Of a stretch of 64,000 nucleotides of DNA, positions 44,640-53,987 are shown piece by piece; positions within the stretch are counted from its first letter, which is position 1, and the number at the start of each line of letters is the position of its first letter. The stretch comes from an uncultured Massilia sp. GTDB lineage: Bacteria > Pseudomonadota > Gammaproteobacteria > Burkholderiales > Burkholderiaceae. The notes under the pieces were generated by a model, which was not told the origin of the DNA, ran no database searches, and saw only the letters and a program-made list of their open reading frames with translations. Location of the stretch: assembly GCA_946481275.1 (NCBI GenBank), contig CAMLMV010000028.1, positions 22,692 through 86,691 on the forward strand, in the 5' to 3' direction. Made by a program: the position numbers and the translations under genes.

Positions 44640-47600
44640 ATGCCCGCACCTACCGTCACCAATGCCAATGGTTATATTGGCGACACCTTCATCACACTCA
44701 CCATGGACATCGACCTCGATGCGGCGCACCTGCCGCCGACGAGCGCGTTCGCCCTCAACATCAACGGCCTCAATATTGCGGCAAGCAGCGTCGCGATCGA
44801 CAGCGCGGCAAAGACGGTAACGGTGGGCATCAGCAATTACACCCTGCTTGCGGGCGACTTCGTGGTGGCCCAATACCTCGACCCGACCGTCGGCGACGAC
44901 GTCAACGCCGTCCAGGGCCTGGATGGCACGGACGCCTCCAACTTCTCGTGGGTGTTCATCGTCTTCATGGGGCCCCCGGGCCCGTCCGCACCGGCCGCAC
45001 CGACCCTGGACGCCGGCAGCGACAGCGGCACCCCGGGCGACGGCATCACCAACGACATCACCCCGACCGTGAGCGGCACCGCCGCCGCCAACAACACGGT
45101 CAAGCTGTACGACACGGACGGCACCACGCTGCTCGGCACGACGACGGCCAACGGCAGCGGCAACTGGTCGATCACCAGCAGCGCGCTGGGCGCCGGCAGC
45201 CATACGCTGAAAGTCACCCAGACCGACAGCGGCAACAACACCTCGCCGCTCAGCACCGGCCTGGCCGTCTCGATCGACACGGCGGCGGCCGCGCCAACCG
45301 GCCTGGCGCTGGCCGGCGGCAGCGACAGCGGCACTCCGGGCGACGGCATCACCAACGTCGCGCTGCCGACCATCACCGGCCAGGCCGAAGCGAACGCGGC
45401 CGTGACCTTGTACGACACCGACGGCACGACCGTGCTGGGCACCGCCACCGCCGACGGCAGCGGCAACTGGAGCATCGCCAGCAGCGCGCTCGTCGCGGGC
45501 ACGCACAACCTGACGGCGAAACAGACCGACGTGGCCGGCAACGTCTCCGCCGCGTCGACCGTGCGGACGGTCGTCGTCGACACGATCGGTCCGACCGGCA
45601 TCGCCCTGAGCACGACGAGCGCGCAACTGGCATCCGCCACCAACGGCTCGACTGTCGCCACGCTGTCCGCCATCGACTCAACCGCCATCCAGTATGCCTT
45701 TGCCATCGGCAATGGCGTGATCGATGCCGATAACGCCAAGTTTACGATTTCCGGCAACAACCTCGTCGCGGCACAGAACCTGACCGCCGGCACGTACCAC
45801 ATCTACCTGAGCGCCACCGACGCGGCGGGCAACGACGCCTTCCAGGTCTTCACGTTCACCGTCGTCAACGGCCCGTCCGTCGCCAGCATCGTGCGCGCCG
45901 GCGCCGACACCGTGCCGGCGAACGCGGCGTCGGTCGCCTACACGGTGACCTTCGACCAGGCCGTGACCGGCGTCGATGCGAGCGACTTCGCGCTGAGCGC
46001 CACCGGCACGGCGGCCGGCACCGTCGCCTCGGTCACCGGCAGCGGCACCACATACACCGTCACCGTCAACGGCATCGGCGGCGACGGCACCTTGCGCCTG
46101 GACCTGAACCCCAGCGGCACCGGCATCCAGAACCTGGGCGGCGGCGCGGTCACCGGCGGCTACACTGCCGGCCAGACGTTCACGCTCGACCACACCGCCC
46201 CTGCCGCGCCGGCCGCCCTGGCGGTCGCCTCGGGCTCGGACACCGGCCCCTCTCCCACCGACGGCATCAGCGCCGTCGCCACGCCGGTCATCACCGGCCA
46301 GGCCGCCGCCAACGCCACCGTGAACCTGTACGACACCGACGGCAACACCCTGCTCGGCACGACGACGGCCGACGGCAGCGGCAACTGGAGCATCACCAGC
46401 GCCACGCTGGCCGGCGGCGCGCATACGCTGACCGCGAAGCAGGTCGACGCCGCCGGCAACGTCTCGTCCGCCTCGTCCGGCCTGAGCTACGAGGTCGACA
46501 CGACGCCGCCTGGTGCCGTGGGCCTGTCGCGCGTGTCCGTGCCGATTGGCCAGGCCGGCAACGGCGCGGCCGTCGCGACCCTCGCGGCCACCGATGCGCA
46601 TGCCGTGGCCTACAGCTTCGCCACCGACAACGGCACCGTCGACGCCGACAACGCCAAATTCGCGATTTCCGGCAATTCGCTGGTGGCCACCCAGAACCTG
46701 GCCGCCGGCACCTACCATGTGTACGTGCGGGCGACCGACGCCGCGGGCAACGCCACCATCGAAGCGCTGAGCTTCGAGGTGATCGGCGCGCCCGGCGTGG
46801 CCGGCATCGTGCGCGCAGGCACCGGCACCGTGCCTGCGAGCGCGACGTCGGTGACGTACACCGTCACCTTCGACCAGGCCGTGACCGGCGTCGACGCGAG
46901 CGACTTCGCGCTGGCCGCCACCGGCACGGCGGCCGGCACGGTCGCCTCGGTCACCGGCAGCGGCACCACCTACACCGTCACCGTCGACGGCATCGCCGGC
47001 GACGGCACCCTGCGCCTGGACCTGAACCCGAGCGGCACCGGCATCCAGAACGCCGGCGGTACGGTCATCGCGGGCGGCTACACGGCCGGCCAGACGTTCG
47101 CGCTCGACCACACCGCCGCCGCGGCGCCGGCCGCATTCACGATGGCGGCGGCGGACGACAGTGGCGCCTCCAGCAGCGACGCCGTCACCAGCGTCGCCGC
47201 GCCGCATTTCAACGGGAGCGCCGACGCGGGCGCCACCGTCACGCTGTACGACACCGACGGCACCACCGTGCTCGGCACGGCCACGGCGGACGGCAGCGGC
47301 AACTGGAGCATCGCCAGCGCCACGCTGCCGGACGGCGCACACACGCTGACCGTGCGCCAGACCGACGCCGCCGGCAACGTCTCGGCCGCCAGCCCGGGCC
47401 TGGCCGTGACGATCGACGCGGCGAGCGCCGCGCCGGCCGCGCCGGTGCTCGCGACCGCCAGCGATACCGGCACCGCCGGCGACGGCATCACGGCCAGCAA
47501 CACGCCGACCGTCACCGGCACCGCCGAAGCATTCGCCACTGTCAGGCTGTACGACACCGACGGCACCACCCTGCTGGGCACCGCGACGGCCGACGCGGGC

Positions 47601-49322
47601 GGCAACTGGAGCATCGCGGCGAGCACACTCGCCGACGGCGTGCACGCGCTGACCGTCAAGCAGACCGACACGGCCGGCAACGTGTCGGCCGCCGGCCCGG
47701 CGCTGAACCTGACCATCGACGCGACCGCGCCCGCCGCGCCCGCGACGCCGGGGCTGGCCGCCTCCAGCGACACGGGCACGGTCGGCGACGGCGTCACGGA
47801 GGCCCGCCAGCCCGTCGTCACGGGCAGCGCGGAGCCGAATGCCGTGGTCAGGTTATACGACACCGACGGCACCACCGTACTCGGGACCGCGACCGCCGAC
47901 GGCAGCGGCAACTGGAGCATTACCAGCGCCGCCCTGTCCCTCGGCCAGCACAGCCTGACGGCCACGCAGACCGACCCCGCCGGCAACGTGTCGGCGGCAA
48001 GCGGCGCCCTGGCCGTGACGATCGTCGAACCGCCGACGCCACCGGCGACCACCGTCGACGGCGTGCAGGTGGTCGAGCAGCCGGCCACGCTGCCGGGCGG
48101 CGGCAGCGGCACGCTGACGACCGTCCCGATTGTCACGGCCGGGCGGGTCGAGAGCACCGGCAGTGCCGGCTTGGCGGACATTCCGCTGTCCACGGAGAAC
48201 GGCAGCACGGTGCTGCTGGCACAGGTGGGCGTCGGTTTCGGCCTCTCCGCGACGGGCGGCGCGAGCCTGGCCGCGAGCAGCGCGGCCGAAAGGCTGATCC
48301 AGGCCATTCTCGCTTCGTCCACGGACAATACCGCCGCCGACCAGCAGCACCTGACCGGCAACGGCCAGTCGTTCCTCGACCTGCTGCCGGCCCAGGTGCC
48401 GCTGCTGGTGCAAACGGTGAAGCCCGTCACCGCGGCCGGCACGACCGGCGCGTCGCTGACGCTGACGGGCACCAGCAGCGCGAGCCAGCACACGGCGCTC
48501 GTGATCGACACCAGCGAAGTCGGCGCCGGCAACACGCTAACGCTGAAGAACGTGGACTTCGCCGCCATCATCGGCGCCGGCACGGTCGCCGGCACCACCA
48601 CCGGCCAGGTCCTCACCGGCGACGCCGGCAACCAGTCCTTCGTCGTCGGCGCCGGCCAGGCCAGTTCGCTGCTCGCGGGCGGCGGCGACGACACGCTCCG
48701 GCTCGATGCCGCCGCCGCGACCGGCGACGCGGGCGGTGCGGCCCGCGCGGACGCGCGCGCCGCCACGGCGACACTGATGCATGGCGGCGACGGCGCCGAC
48801 ACGGCGGTCTTCTCCGGCCAGATGGCGTCGTACACGATCGAGAGCCACGACGGCCACGCGGTGGTGACGGCGAATGGCGGTACCCATGACCAGGCTTACG
48901 TCGTGAACGCGGAAACGCTGCGGTTCGCGGATGCCAGCGTGACCGTCGAGAACCGCAGCGCTCTGTCCGCGGTCGCCGGGCTGTACGCCGACATACTTGG
49001 CCGCCAGGCGGACGTCGCCGGCTTCGAGTTCTGGGGCAATGCGGAAAAGGGCGGCGCCTCGCTGGGCCAGATCGCCGTGGCGATGATCGGCTCCGCGGAA
49101 GCCCAGGGCCGCCAGCCGGCGTTGAACGGCGACGCGGCGCACGACATCGGCGTCCTGTACCAGGCGATCTTCCACCGGGCCGCCGACGCCGGCGGCGCCG
49201 CGTTCTGGCTCGACACCATGCAGCGCGGCGCGAGCCTGCAGCAGGTCGCGGACGACATGATGCACTCGTCCGAAATCGTCGGGCACGCGCTGCAGGCGGC
49301 GCAGTGGAACTTCATGGTCTGA
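44640..49322 (+). CDS. Large repetitive secreted/surface protein: Ig-like, cadherin-like and SwmB-like modules, RTX-like and DUF4214 end
   Basis: 1560 residues. There is no N-terminal signal; DUF4214 and RTX-like proteins usually leave by type I secretion using a C-terminal signal. After a short N-terminal domain come six Ig-like modules marked by LYDTDG, two cadherin-like modules (DAxNAKFxISGN) and two SwmB-like modules (FDQAVTGVDASDF), ordered Ig-Ig-Cad-Swm-Ig-Cad-Swm-Ig-Ig-Ig. Near residues 1320-1400 are RTX-like GGGDDTL and GGDGADT turns, and the end is DUF4214 (LYADILGRQADVAGFEFW, IFHRAADAGGAAFW). AAAGGA precedes the ATG. A role in adhesion or biofilm is inferred. Confidence 0.9.
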   Translation: MPAPTVTNANGYIGDTFITLTMDIDLDAAHLPPTSAFALNINGLNIAASSVAIDSAAKTVTVGISNYTLLAGDFVVAQYLDPTVGDDVNAVQGLDGTDASNFSWVFIVFMGPPGPSAPAAPTLDAGSDSGTPGDGITNDITPTVSGTAAANNTVKLYDTDGTTLLGTTTANGSGNWSITSSALGAGSHTLKVTQTDSGNNTSPLSTGLAVSIDTAAAAPTGLALAGGSDSGTPGDGITNVALPTITGQAEANAAVTLYDTDGTTVLGTATADGSGNWSIASSALVAGTHNLTAKQTDVAGNVSAASTVRTVVVDTIGPTGIALSTTSAQLASATNGSTVATLSAIDSTAIQYAFAIGNGVIDADNAKFTISGNNLVAAQNLTAGTYHIYLSATDAAGNDAFQVFTFTVVNGPSVASIVRAGADTVPANAASVAYTVTFDQAVTGVDASDFALSATGTAAGTVASVTGSGTTYTVTVNGIGGDGTLRLDLNPSGTGIQNLGGGAVTGGYTAGQTFTLDHTAPAAPAALAVASGSDTGPSPTDGISAVATPVITGQAAANATVNLYDTDGNTLLGTTTADGSGNWSITSATLAGGAHTLTAKQVDAAGNVSSASSGLSYEVDTTPPGAVGLSRVSVPIGQAGNGAAVATLAATDAHAVAYSFATDNGTVDADNAKFAISGNSLVATQNLAAGTYHVYVRATDAAGNATIEALSFEVIGAPGVAGIVRAGTGTVPASATSVTYTVTFDQAVTGVDASDFALAATGTAAGTVASVTGSGTTYTVTVDGIAGDGTLRLDLNPSGTGIQNAGGTVIAGGYTAGQTFALDHTAAAAPAAFTMAAADDSGASSSDAVTSVAAPHFNGSADAGATVTLYDTDGTTVLGTATADGSGNWSIASATLPDGAHTLTVRQTDAAGNVSAASPGLAVTIDAASAAPAAPVLATASDTGTAGDGITASNTPTVTGTAEAFATVRLYDTDGTTLLGTATADAGGNWSIAASTLADGVHALTVKQTDTAGNVSAAGPALNLTIDATAPAAPATPGLAASSDTGTVGDGVTEARQPVVTGSAEPNAVVRLYDTDGTTVLGTATADGSGNWSITSAALSLGQHSLTATQTDPAGNVSAASGALAVTIVEPPTPPATTVDGVQVVEQPATLPGGGSGTLTTVPIVTAGRVESTGSAGLADIPLSTENGSTVLLAQVGVGFGLSATGGASLAASSAAERLIQAILASSTDNTAADQQHLTGNGQSFLDLLPAQVPLLVQTVKPVTAAGTTGASLTLTGTSSASQHTALVIDTSEVGAGNTLTLKNVDFAAIIGAGTVAGTTTGQVLTGDAGNQSFVVGAGQASSLLAGGGDDTLRLDAAAATGDAGGAARADARAATATLMHGGDGADTAVFSGQMASYTIESHDGHAVVTANGGTHDQAYVVNAETLRFADASVTVENRSALSAVAGLYADILGRQADVAGFEFWGNAEKGGASLGQIAVAMIGSAEAQGRQPALNGDAAHDIGVLYQAIFHRAADAGGAAFWLDTMQRGASLQQVADDMMHSSEIVGHALQAAQWNFMV
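45408..47243 (+). repeat. Two in-frame 918-bp super-repeat periods
   Basis: The codon starting the LYDTDG core recurs at 45105, 45408, 46326, 47244, 47547 and 47853. Spacings are 303, 918, 918, 303 and 306 bases. The 918-base unit is Ig + cadherin-like + SwmB-like (306 residues) and occurs twice in tandem with identical length. The simple Ig unit is 101-102 residues. The DNA is also very similar between copies. Confidence 0.85.
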
Positions 49323-49346
49323 CCGGGTTCCGGCGGCAACCGGGCG

Positions 49347-49374
49347 GCCGGCGGCGAAGGCCGCCGGCTTGTTG
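49347..49374 (+). terminator. Hairpin terminator after the large repeat protein
   Basis: A 9-bp perfect stem GCCGGCGGC / GCCGCCGGC with a GAAG loop (49348-49369) is followed by TTGTT, 25 bases after the stop codon. It fits a rho-independent terminator with a short U tail. Confidence 0.55.
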
Positions 49375-49489
49375 AGCGCGGGGCAGCTAAACAAGCGGCG
49401 GAATCGGCGCGGGCGCTTGTCCGCGGCGCGCCGTTCGCGCATCCTTGGCAACTGGCACCGCATCACACCAACTACAGCCAGGAGACCGC

Positions 49490-50818
49490 ATGATCCCCCG
49501 CCGTCCCCCCCTCGCCCGCGCCTGCGCGCTGGCCCTGGGTGCGTCGCTTGCCGCCTGCGGCGGCGGCGGCCCGTCGACCACGAACACGGCCGCCGGCACC
49601 GCCGCACCGTCGGCCCCGACTCCGACTCCGACTCCGACCCCGACCCCGACGACGACGTCCGTCGACTACGCGACCTGCGCCCGCGCGTACGCCCCGCCCG
49701 TCGCGACGCCGCCCGCCGGCACCGCATACTGCACCAGCCTTGCCACGCCACCCGGCGCGGACGGCAATGGTAGCGAAGCCGGCAAGTCTTGCCGGGTGCG
49801 CACGGCTGCCGACATCGTCAAGGAGATGGGCCAGGGCTGGAACCTGGGGAATACCTTCGATGCGCAGGGTAACACGGCCAATCCGCTGGCCGACGAAACG
49901 CAATGGGGCAATCCCAGGACGACGAAGGCGCTCGTCGACGCCGTCCGCAAGGCCGGCTTCACGACGATGCGCCTGCCCGTCAGCTGGGACGACCACATGA
50001 GCGGGGCCGCGCGCACGATCGATCCGGCCTGGCTGGACCGCGTGGAGGAAGTGGCGCGCCATGCGCTCGACGACGGCATGACCGTGATCGTCAACATCCA
50101 CCACAACAACGGCTGGGAGGCGCCGACGCTCGCCAACGAAGCCAATGCCGCGGCCACGCTCGCACGGATGTGGACGCAGATCGCCACGCGCTTCCGCGCC
50201 TACGACCACCACCTCGTGTTCGAGGCGATGAACGAGCCGCGCGTGGCCGTGAACGGCGTCGACGACTGGGTCGGCAAGGCGGAGTACTACGACGTATTGA
50301 ACCGCCTCGACGCGGCCGCGCTGGCCGCCATCCGCGCCACCGGCGGCAACAACGCACGCCGGCTGGTGATGCTGCCTTCGTACGCGGCGGCGCCGGACGA
50401 CGCCCAGCTCGATCCGCTGGTCTTGCCGGCCGATCCGATGATCGCGCTGTCCAGCCATGCCTACCGCCCATGGAGCTTCGCCGGCGACCAGAAAGGCACG
50501 ACCGTGTTCACGGACCAGGCGGAACTGGACCAGCTGTTCGCCCGGCTGAACGCGAAGTACGTCGCGAAGGGCATTCCCGTCGTGATCGGCGAATGGGCGT
50601 CGACCGACAAGGGCAACGCCGCCGAGCGCGTCAAGCACGCCAACTATTTCGCGCGGGGCGCGGCGACGTACGGCATGCCGACCATGTGGTGGGACAACGG
50701 CAACGTGAACCTCACGCCGACGGCGTCGGACGTGATGGGCCTGCTCGACCGGCCGACCATGACCTGGGTGCACCAGGACATCAACGACGCGATCTTCTGC
50801 GGCGCGCAGCTCAGGTAA
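49490..50818 (+). CDS. Glycoside hydrolase family 5 cellulase, lipoprotein
   Basis: 442 residues. A lipobox (SLAAC, Cys23) implies outer-membrane or surface anchoring. A Thr/Pro repeat linker (about 43-56) follows, then a GH5 barrel: GWNLGNTFDA near 116, RLPVSW near 161, HHNNGWE near 204, acid/base Glu249 in AMNEP, and nucleophile Glu368 in IGEW. It should cleave beta-1,4-glucan or xyloglucan chains. AGGAG precedes the ATG. It faces a GspC-like gene and a GH74 xyloglucanase gene on the other strand, and probably acts with the latter on plant cell walls. Confidence 0.94.
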   Translation: MIPRRPPLARACALALGASLAACGGGGPSTTNTAAGTAAPSAPTPTPTPTPTPTTTSVDYATCARAYAPPVATPPAGTAYCTSLATPPGADGNGSEAGKSCRVRTAADIVKEMGQGWNLGNTFDAQGNTANPLADETQWGNPRTTKALVDAVRKAGFTTMRLPVSWDDHMSGAARTIDPAWLDRVEEVARHALDDGMTVIVNIHHNNGWEAPTLANEANAAATLARMWTQIATRFRAYDHHLVFEAMNEPRVAVNGVDDWVGKAEYYDVLNRLDAAALAAIRATGGNNARRLVMLPSYAAAPDDAQLDPLVLPADPMIALSSHAYRPWSFAGDQKGTTVFTDQAELDQLFARLNAKYVAKGIPVVIGEWASTDKGNAAERVKHANYFARGAATYGMPTMWWDNGNVNLTPTASDVMGLLDRPTMTWVHQDINDAIFCGAQLR

Positions 50819-50835
50819 CCGGCGCCGCCGCGCGC

Positions 50836-51489
50836 TCAGCCGGTCGGCTTCGCCCCGAACGCCGCGGGGCCGAACCCGGCGGGCCGGCGCATCTCCCGCA
50901 TATGTTCCAACTGCCGCGCCTGCTGCACCTGCTGCGCCTGCTCCGGGGTCAGGCCCGGCGTCTTCGCGATCTCCGGACTCACCATCGGCAGCGGCATCGC
51001 GCCACCCGACCGGGCGACGGTGACGGGCGCGCGTCCCGAGGCGCGCGCCGCACCGGCCGGGGCGGACGGCGCCGCCGCCACGAGTTTCAGTCCGCCGATT
51101 CCCCGGTCCGGCAAGTCGAGGTGCCTGACCGCGCCACCTTCCGCGAGCAGCACCCAGCGCTGGTGGATTTCGCGCACCGTGACGCCGCGCGCGACCTCCT
51201 GGCCGACGCCGACCGCCACCGTCGGCTTGCCGTCCACGGCGAGGATCGCGACCCCGTCGGGGCCGTCCTCGATCACGCCCATCAACTCGTACGTCGTGGC
51301 GGCCGGCCCGGCCGGCTGGCCACCGAACAGTCCCGCCGCGGCCTCGATGGCCAATGGCGGCGGCCCCGCCCGCGGCGCCGCCGCAACGGGACGGGCCGGC
51401 GGCTGGAACCACGGCGTCGCCCAGTTGGCGGCAGAGGCGCACACCGTACTGGACAGGGCGATGGCGACAATCAGCGGCAAATGTTTCAC
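50836..51489 (-). CDS. GspC/PulC-like type II secretion protein
   Basis: 217 residues from a GTG start. A short hydrophobic N-terminus (LPLIVAIALSSTVCASA) is followed by a periplasmic homology-region-like domain: TYELMGVIEDGPDGVAILAVDGKPTVAVGVGQEV, VTVREIHQRWVLL and HLDLPDRG. This matches the GspC HR domain. The N-terminal helix is weaker than in full GspC, so it may be periplasmic and not anchored. It follows GH74 by 45 bases on the same strand, which suggests a dedicated link to secretion of that enzyme. No other T2SS genes are in the window. Confidence 0.78.
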   Translation of the reverse strand: MKHLPLIVAIALSSTVCASAANWATPWFQPPARPVAAAPRAGPPPLAIEAAAGLFGGQPAGPAATTYELMGVIEDGPDGVAILAVDGKPTVAVGVGQEVARGVTVREIHQRWVLLAEGGAVRHLDLPDRGIGGLKLVAAAPSAPAGAARASGRAPVTVARSGGAMPLPMVSPEIAKTPGLTPEQAQQVQQARQLEHMREMRRPAGFGPAAFGAKPTG

Positions 51490-51534
51490 GTTTCTCTTTC
51501 GGGTTGCAATTCGAAATACGCCGGCGTGCCGGCT

Positions 51535-53832
51535 TCAGTTCGCCGACGTGCCGTAGATGATGCCCCGGCCCATCCCGCCCGCGATGTTCAGGTACACCGT
51601 GCCGAACGTGCGCATGTCGCCGACGACCTGGCCGATGCCGCCCCACTGGTGGTTGCCGTCGTTGATCTTCACCCACGTCGTGCCGCCGTCGATGGAACGC
51701 ATGAGGCCCGTCGCGCCGTCGCTGAACTGGCCGCCCGCGTAGATGGCTGGGTAGGTGGCGCCCGTCGCGGCCTTGCCGAAGCCGACCGTGGTCGGCGTGA
51801 ACGCGAGTCCGGCCGCGCTGAGCGTGACCGGCGCATTCCACGACGACCCGGAGTTCGTGCTCTTGTACAGCCCCGAACTGGCCGCCAGCCACACTTCGCC
51901 GCCTCGGCCCGGCACCGTCGCCACCTGCGTCGGCGCCACGGGCAGCGCGGGTGCCTGGTACCAGCTGGCCGCGCCATTGCCGACGTAGAAATTCGTCGTG
52001 CCCGACTGCCAGGCGTAGAACACGTTCTGGCCGCCGTCCGACACCACCCTGGCGCCCACGGGCAGCTTGTTGCCGAAGAACGTAATCGTGGTCCAGGTCG
52101 TGCCGCCATCGGTCGTGTAGACGGGGTTCAGGTTGTCGTCCGTGTGCGGCGACCAGACGATCGAATTGCCGTCGTAGCCGACCGCCACCGACCCTTCGCC
52201 CTTCTTCATGCCGGCCGGCAGGCTCGGGAACGCGGTCCAGCTGGTGCCGCCGTTGCTCGACACGACGCCGACGGGCACCGGGCTCGCGTACGGATTGCTG
52301 CCGACCAGTACCAGCTTCGCCGGATTGCCGCGGGCGAAGTCGATGCTGCTCCCGAACGTGCAGGCGCCCGCGACGCCGGTGCCGCCCTGCGTGGAGATCA
52401 TCGCGTTCGGCGGCGTCGTCAGCGAATTGAAGACGAAGCCGCACACGTCGGCGATGGCGGCGGCCAGCGGCGCGCCGGAGGTCGGCGCGACGATCGCCTG
52501 CGGCACCGTTTCCTCGACACCCTTGGCGGCGACGCTCCACGCCGTGGCCAGGCCCTTGTCGGCATTCGTCAGATTGGTCGTGGCGAAGATGCCGCCGCCC
52601 GTGCCGTAGAACGCGTTGTTCGAGTTGAACGGGTCGATGACCGGGTTCATCCAGCCCTGGAAGCCGGTCGGGTGTCCCCACGGCGCCCACGGCGACTGCG
52701 TCCAGCTGAACGTGGCCTTCGGCTTCAGGTCGGTCCATGCCGTGCCGGCATTGGTCGAGCGGAACATGGTGTCGCCGGCGCCGTAGCGGTCGACGGTCGT
52801 GACGACCAGCGTGCCCGTCTTCTTCGGGTCGAGCGCGAGGCCGTCGTAGCCGAACGCGTCGCTCGACGTCGGCGCGACGGGGGTGATGTTCTGCCACGTC
52901 TTCTGCGCGATGTTGTACTTCCAGACCTGGCCCGAGGTCATGCTGTACGGTCCCGGCGCGTTGCCGTAGGTGATGTACAGGTTGTTGTCCGGACCGATCA
53001 GGCCATGGTTCGGGTACATGCCGCCGGTGGCGGTCGCGCCCGGCCCGCCGGTGACGGCGCTCCACGTCGCGCCGCCGTTGGTGCTGACGTACAGCGTGGA
53101 CGGTGCCTGGCTGTCTGACACGCCCGCGAAGATGGTCTGCGTGCGCCCGTTCGCGAGCGACGCCTTGTGGAACGCGGTAAACACGATGCCCGCGCCGGTG
53201 CCGTTGCCGGACAGCGGCGGCGCGCTGCCGGCCGCGACCTGGGTCCACGTCGTGCCCTTGTCGGTACTGGTCCACAGGCCGTTCATGCCGTTGTTGTAGG
53301 GCGTGGGCAGGTTGTCGTTGCGGGTGCCGTAGAACAGGATGTTGCCGTTGTTCGGGTCGACCTGCAGGCGCTCGCCCGCGTCGCGCCCCGTGTTGTTCGA
53401 GCCCATCGGGAACGGCATCGGGTGCACGGTGAAGCTGGCGCCCTGGTTCGACGACACGAGGATCGCGCCGGCCGGCACGTACGGCCAGCTGTCGTAGGCG
53501 CCGACGGACATGAACAGCATGTTCGTGTTGTTCGGGTCGACGGCGATGCTGTCGACGCCCATCCAGTCGTTGTTCGCGCTCGGGGTCCAGTCGTTCAGCG
53601 GGATCCAGGTGCCGTTGCTGTAGCGGTAGGCGCCGCCGACGTCGGTGCGGGCGTAGAACAGGCCCGACTGCCCCGGATGGGCGACGATGCCGTCGACGTA
53701 GCCGCCGCCGACCATCTGCACGTTTTGCCAGGTGTAGCTCTGGGCCTGCGCGGGGGCCGCCACGAGCGCGGTCATGAGCACGCCGCCGAACACGCTGCCG
53801 GCAAGCGCGCGGGCGCATCGATTGATCTGCAT
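51535..53832 (-). CDS. Secreted GH74 xyloglucanase
   Basis: 765 residues. A signal peptide ends APAQAQ. The body is a double beta-propeller rich in Asp-box/BNR-type repeats (for example STDKGTTW, STNGGATW, STNAGTAW, TTDGGTTW, SIDGGTTW). The start YTWQNVQMVGGGYVDGIVAHP, then RTDVGGAYR and MGVDSIAVDP with catalytic-type Asp residues, are typical of GH74 endo-xyloglucanases. It has no carbohydrate-binding module. It should act outside the cell on plant xyloglucan. GGAG precedes the ATG. Confidence 0.93.
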   Translation of the reverse strand: MQINRCARALAGSVFGGVLMTALVAAPAQAQSYTWQNVQMVGGGYVDGIVAHPGQSGLFYARTDVGGAYRYSNGTWIPLNDWTPSANNDWMGVDSIAVDPNNTNMLFMSVGAYDSWPYVPAGAILVSSNQGASFTVHPMPFPMGSNNTGRDAGERLQVDPNNGNILFYGTRNDNLPTPYNNGMNGLWTSTDKGTTWTQVAAGSAPPLSGNGTGAGIVFTAFHKASLANGRTQTIFAGVSDSQAPSTLYVSTNGGATWSAVTGGPGATATGGMYPNHGLIGPDNNLYITYGNAPGPYSMTSGQVWKYNIAQKTWQNITPVAPTSSDAFGYDGLALDPKKTGTLVVTTVDRYGAGDTMFRSTNAGTAWTDLKPKATFSWTQSPWAPWGHPTGFQGWMNPVIDPFNSNNAFYGTGGGIFATTNLTNADKGLATAWSVAAKGVEETVPQAIVAPTSGAPLAAAIADVCGFVFNSLTTPPNAMISTQGGTGVAGACTFGSSIDFARGNPAKLVLVGSNPYASPVPVGVVSSNGGTSWTAFPSLPAGMKKGEGSVAVGYDGNSIVWSPHTDDNLNPVYTTDGGTTWTTITFFGNKLPVGARVVSDGGQNVFYAWQSGTTNFYVGNGAASWYQAPALPVAPTQVATVPGRGGEVWLAASSGLYKSTNSGSSWNAPVTLSAAGLAFTPTTVGFGKAATGATYPAIYAGGQFSDGATGLMRSIDGGTTWVKINDGNHQWGGIGQVVGDMRTFGTVYLNIAGGMGRGIIYGTSAN

Positions 53833-53987
53833 GGTATCTCCGTGTCTTTATCGTTAAAAGAATTGCATGGAGCCGGACCTCGCCCCATGCCGGAGACATT
53901 CTGTGAGTTTTATGCAGATTAACTCATTCCGAAAATCACCAGAGGCAGCAATGAAATCTGCCAGAAACGATTAACGTTTGGTAAGGA

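Noticed and set aside
53965..53979. AAACG-ATTAA-CGTTT dyad upstream of the GH74 gene as an operator
   Set aside because: Only 5-bp arms and 133 bases from the start codon; it is not clearly like the GH30 LacI-type site.
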